Below are positions 58,866 through 64,000 of a DNA stretch of 64,000 nucleotides, piece after piece; position 1 is the stretch's first letter; every line of letters begins with the position of its first letter. The position numbers and the translations under genes were made by a program. This DNA is from Ridgeia piscesae (lineage: Eukaryota; Annelida; Polychaeta; Sabellida; Siboglinidae): NCBI GenBank assembly GCA_025642075.2, contig JAODUO010000871.1:172223-236222 (forward strand), read 5' to 3'. The notes under the pieces were generated by a model. That model was not told the DNA's origin, did not search any database, and saw only the letters and a program-made list of their open reading frames with translations.

Positions 58866-61800
58866 TTTTTTCCCACAATTTTTGGGTTAATCCACAAAAT
58901 CCTTTTACAACATTTTGGATCCACAAAATCCTTGATAGGGCATTAATCCATCAAGAATCCTGGTTTTCAATTTTTGGGTTAACCACAAAATCCTTGATAG
59001 GGCAATTTTCCATCAAAGAATCCTTTTATAACATTTTGGGTTCCACAAATTTTTTTATTTTTGGATAACATTAATCCACAAATTTTTTTATTCAAGATCA
59101 AACCAGGATCTTGGAATTTTCCATCAATAGGGATCCTGGTTTTCAATTTTTGGGTTAAACAAAAATCCTTGATAGGGCATTACCCCTCAAATTTTTTTTC
59201 CCAACAATTTTTTGATTTAACATTGAACCATGGATCAACAAACATCCTGATACAATGGATAAACACAAATCTTGATAGGCATACATCAATCCACAACCTT
59301 ATACAATAAATCAAACACAACATTTGATAGGAACTCAATAAGACATCCTGATACACATGGATCAAAAATAACATATTGATAGGCATACATCAATCACACA
59401 TCCTGATACACATGGATCAAAAAAACATTTGATAGGCTACATCAATCACGAAACCAAAAACACATTTTTTCAACAAACATCCTGATAAAGGCAAAAACCA
59501 ATCACCCGGACAAACCTGTCACATGGACAAACTTTTAAAACATTTAAAAAATTTATACAAAGTCAATTTTTTCCCCTCCTGATACACTGGTCAAACCAAA
59601 AATTTGATAGGCATACATCAATCAAAAAACCATCCTATACAAAATTATCCAAAAACAACATATTGATAGGCAACATCTCCGACATCCTGATCCATTTGGA
59701 TCAAAAACCCCAAAAAAACTTATCTTAATTTTTAAAACCCAACATCTTTGATAGGCCCTACCCACAATCAAAAAACCTTATACACAAATGGATAAACACA
59801 AAATATTATAGGCAAAACACAATTAATGCATCCTGGTACCCCCCTGGATCAAAAATAAAATCCCCTTAAAGGAACACAAATCCACGAAAAATCCTTTTCC
59901 CCCTTTTGGATCAAAAAAAATTTGATAGGCTACATCAATCCGGGCATCTGATCACATGGATCAAAAAAACATCTTGATAATAATCAAAACCATCCTGATA
60001 CACATGGATCAAAACAAATTTGATAGGCATAATTCAAACCGAACAAATTTTTGATCCCCAAAAGGTCAAGGGCAAAAAATCTTGATAGGCATAACCCATC
60101 AATAAAAAACTCTTTATACAAAAAAATTCAAAAACACAACACTTGATAGGCAACATAATCCACATCTGATACAAAAGGGTCAAAGGGCCCAAAACATCTT
60201 GATAGGCAACACAATCCGGGCATCCTGAATTTACATATCCAAAAATTTGATAGGCATACCTCCGACACCGAAACCCTGGATCAAACCAAAATTTGATAGG
60301 CAACTAATAAAAAACATCCCGATACACGGGATCAAAACAACATTTGATAGGCATACATCAATCACAATCCTGATACCATGGATCAAAAACAACCTTTATA
60401 GGCAAATCTCACGACACCCATCCCTGGATCAAACACAACATTTGGGCCAGGTCAACACCAAAACCCGATACAATGGATCAAACAAACATTTGATAGGCAA
60501 CATCAATCACAAAATCCTGATACACATGATCAAAAACAACTTTGATAGGCTACATCAATCCGCATCTGATACAAAAGGATCAAAACAACATCTTGAAGGC
60601 ATCATCAATCCACATCCCGAACACATGGGTCCCCAAACACAACATCTTGATAGGCACACGTCAATCACGACATCCTGATAACTGGAAAAAAAAAAAATTG
60701 ATAAAACATAATCAATCCCAAACCAACACATGGATCAAAAACAACATATTTATAGGCATCCCGACATCTATACCATGGATCAAACACAACATCTGATACC
60801 TATGAAACAAACCAACTTTGATGGAACATCAATCCGCAAAACCTTTTTACCATAAAACAAACACAACAAAAAGGCAAAATCAATAAACATCCCGCCCTGG
60901 ATCCAAAAAATAAAATTTGATAGGCCCTAACAGCACCTATACACTAAAACAAACAAAACATTTGATAGGCAACATCAATACAAAATCCTGAACACAGGAT
61001 CAAAAAACATTTGATAGGCATCATCAATCACGACATCCTGATACACATGGATCAAACAAACATCTTGATAGGCATACATCAATCACACATCCTGATAAAA
61101 TCAAACACAACATTTGATAGGCAACATCAATACGACATCCTGATACACATGGTCAAACAAAACATCTTGATAGGCCCCTCAACATCCGAAAAACAGGGAT
61201 CAAACCAACATCTTGAAAGGGCAACATCAATCTCGAAACCCGAAAACCCTGGATCAAACAAAGTGGCTACATCAATCACAACATCCCGATACACGGGATC
61301 AAACCAGCATTTGATAGGCTACATCAATCACACATCCTTAAAAGGGGCAAAACAACATCTTGAAGGATACATCAATCTCACGACATCCCGATACAAGGTC
61401 AAACACAACATCTTTATAGGCTCAATCCGCACCATCCTGGGTAAAAAAACAAAAAGGATCAAACACAACATCCTGATACACATGTATCAAAAACAACATA
61501 TTGATAGGCATACATCAATCCAAATACACATGGATCAAAACAACTTTGATAGGCATACATCAATCTCATGACATCCTGATACACATGGATCAAACATAAC
61601 ATCCTGATACATATGGATCAAACACACCATCCTGAAAAATGGATCAAACACAACATCTTGATAGGCAACTCAATCACAACCCTGTCACATGGATAAAACA
61701 AACATTTGATAGGCAAATAAACAAACACCTGATAAAATGGAAAAAAACAAATTGATAATGAATAAAACCAAACTCTTTAGGATGGTTCCCCCCACCCCCA

Positions 61801-64000
61801 AAAAAGGCTGGGGGGAAATCCTACAAGTTTGTTGAGGGGGGTAACAAATTTTCCTGGTTCTTTTGATTTTTTTCCTCCTTTTTAAATTGCCAAAAAAAAT
61901 TTGGAATTTGGTTCTATGGTAATTCTTTAAAAAAATCAAAATGGGTCTATCTCCAGTTTTAGCCCTTTTTGAACGTCCATCTGATAAATCTTTATGGAAT
62001 TAGCCTTTAATGGAATTTTTTTTTCCTTTTAAGCCTGCCCCCTTCCCAAAACAAACCATCAGGGGGAGGGGTTGGCCCAAAAACACCAGCCAAAATGTTA
62101 TAAAACCAAAATCCCATTATCCCAAAAGGAAAAGGCAGACCATATGTAGACCATGGAAAAAAACCATTAAGAGGATGGGGGACTTAAAGCGGAAAAGTGA
62201 AAGCAAACTTAGGGAAAAAGCAATGGGCAAATTTTAGCAGAAAAAAAACCAACACCCGAACACAAAATGAAACCAGCTTAAAAAAACCAAAGAAGGGGGT
62301 TGGGAAAAACCCCAAAGAGAAATTAGACTTCAACAGCAGTTGAACACAAGTCAAAAACAGGCACTGAGACTTCAACAGCAGTTGAACACAAGTCGAAAGC
62401 AGGCACTTAGACTTCAACAGCAGTTGAACACAAGTTGAAAGCAGGCACTGAGACATCAACAGCAGTTGAACACAAGTTGAAAGCCAGCACTTAGACTTCA
62501 ACAGCAGTTGAACACAAGTCGAAAGCAGCCACTTAGACTTCAACAGCAGTTGAACACAAGTCGAAAGCAGGCACTGAGACTTCAACAGCAGTTGAACACA
62601 AGTTGAAAGCAGGCACTTAGACTTCAACAGCAGTTGAATGCAAGTCGAAAGCAGCCACTTAGACTTCAACAGCAGTTGAACGCAAGTCGAAAGCAGGCAC
62701 TTAGACTTCAACAGCAGTTGAACGCAAGTCGAAAGCAGGCACTTGGACTTCAACAGCAGTTGGACGCAAGTCGAAAGTAGGCACTTAGACTTCAACAGCA
62801 GTTGAACGCAAGTCAAAAAAGGCACTTATACTTCAACAGCAGTTGAACACAAGTCGAAAGCAGACACTTAGACTTCAACAGCTGTTGAACGCAAGTCGAA
62901 AGCAGGCACTTAGACTTTAACAGCAGTTGAACGCAAGTTGAAAGCGGGACAAGTTGAAAGCGGGGACAATTTTTACAAAAGTTCCAAAACAAATATTTTG
63001 CACACAGATACCTTATGGATATATGCAACTTCTGAGATGTGGCAGCCCAGATTTAAAGGTCAAGGTCAGACAAAGGTCATATGACAACATATTTCATAAT
63101 TCCAATTTTATAATCTACTAATACTATAACAATGTTTGTATTTCGGAAGGTTACAGGAGACATTTATGGCTGCAAAACTCTATTTTATATTTTGTAATTG
63201 ATACAATTTGCATAAATCCAAAATGGCTGCCAATATGCTCAAAACTAATTATTATAATTTAAATGTGCACATACCGTTGCATGCATGTATTATGACATTG
63301 GGTAACAATACATAGTGCACATCTACATTCATAGGGGCAGTCACATTTACTCAGTTAATTAACTAATTAACTCACACCTCCACTGTTAACCAATTCCTCA
63401 TATGCCACTACAATGAGCTTGTTCATAACTCTCACAAAGTCCATGGCAGAGACAGAGTGCTGTGCATGTGAACCCGGCAGTCTTGCATCTGCATTTCTTC
63501 GCTCAAGTGGGTTCAGTCTTGCAGCCACACTTGAGAAGTTCTCTACAACCTACGGCAGCAGCTGGTACAGTTGTCCAGACTGGATGCCATCTGGGGTCTT
63601 CTCTTGTCCTTCCAAAGCCTTCAGGATTGGGTGCAGCTATGATAGGCTTCAGGCTATATCTCCCGATACTGGCTTGGTATTTATAAGCATCGGTTTGCGT
63701 GTTGTAGCAGTGTTGTTTCTGTCAGAAGGAAAAGCAATTTTGTTGAAGCTTGTTCACCTTGTCATAAGTTGTCGTGCTGTGGTACATGATACATGTAAAT
63801 TGGTCAATCAGTCTGAATGCTGCAGATGTAAATTCTCAAGAAACAATTCCATCCTGAGATGTGCTCGTGAACACAGCAGTGACTGCCGGATATATGTTCC
63901 ATGTTTTGCCTTTACCGCTGAACTGGTATGTTGCATCAGAACCCAGAAGGTTAAAAAGAAGTTTCAATTTAGGGGTTATGCAAAACTTCCCTTGCCAAAG
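58866..64000. other. Inverted, partly corrupted copy of 53.0-58.9 kb (probable assembly artefact)
   Basis: 58866-61760 is a broken reverse complement of the 56-bp array (TTGATAGGCATACATCAATC, CATCCTGATACACATGGATC) with deletions and inflated A, T and C runs. 61800-62340 is a corrupted reverse complement of about 54.74-55.32 kb. 62350-63932 is an indel-free reverse complement of 53130-54712: coordinates of paired positions always sum to 117062. 63940-64000 is corrupted again and pairs with about 53038-53125. The loss of accuracy is abrupt and restricted to this arm. I regard it as a fold-back read that was only partly polished, so no genes are annotated within it. Confidence 0.85.

Noticed and set aside
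60247..61571. Open frames of 84-186 residues rich in Asn, His, Ile and Ser
   Set aside because: They lie in the corrupted reverse-complement arm; sequence errors removed stops from a tandem repeat.
62184..63686. Apparent second copy of the 42-bp array and of the Cys-rich-family pseudogene
   Set aside because: Exact mirror of 53.1-54.7 kb within the probable fold-back artefact; not an independent duplication.

Overview
The window is metazoan nuclear DNA: GT-AG introns, one large split gene, and many degraded transposons and minisatellites. The transposon mix (DIRS-type and LINE retroelements, PIF/Harbinger-like, piggyBac-like, hAT-like, a tRNA-derived SINE and a Cys-rich multigene-family pseudogene) points to a marine invertebrate, perhaps a mollusc or other lophotrochozoan. 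The phylum is inference and was not tested.

Two host genes can be supported. On the + strand, six phase-compatible exons (8949-9145, 13406-13616, 17945-18151, 28218-31589, 33134-33219, 36444-37773) encode the last 1,800 residues of a WNK-family kinase: a Q-rich linker, a PF2/CCT-like domain split over two exons, a 1,124-residue low-complexity exon with two RFxV motifs (the SPAK/OSR1-binding type), and a C-terminal coiled-coil/HQ segment. The kinase-domain exons must lie upstream of the window. Its 3' UTR runs to about 39.9 kb. On the - strand, converging on it, two exons (43790-43906 and 43051-43254) encode a transmembrane helix and a short cytoplasmic tail with a perfect FxNPxY endocytic motif. 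This is the 3' end of a single-pass receptor whose upstream exons lie beyond a 6.8-kb minisatellite.

Layout: 1-8.9 kb, intronic or upstream sequence with hAT-like and MADF-carrying transposon remnants, an (AT)n tract, a 135-bp perfect-type hairpin and a 1.4-kb foldback element. 9-37.8 kb, the WNK exons with introns holding a DIRS-type retroelement, three LINE fragments, a second foldback element, related 'GGTCCATATTCTATATGACACC' elements, a nested MITE and a piggyBac-like non-autonomous element bounded by TTAA. 38-43 kb, 3' UTRs, a Harbinger-type element with a Myb/SANT-like remnant and a ~41-46-bp tandem repeat. 43.9-50.8 kb, about 145 copies of a 47-bp minisatellite with 1,455-bp higher-order duplication. 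51.6-54.1 kb, a degenerate + strand pseudogene of a widespread Cys-rich family between inverted repeats. 54.1-58.9 kb, a 42-bp minisatellite, a LINE endonuclease fragment, a SINE and a 56-bp minisatellite.

From about 58.87 kb to the end, the window is the reverse complement of 53.0-58.87 kb. Part of it (about 62.35-63.93 kb) is identical without indels, and the rest is corrupted by homopolymer-type errors and deletions. I read this as a fold-back (palindromic read) assembly artefact, so no gene should be called in 58.9-64 kb.
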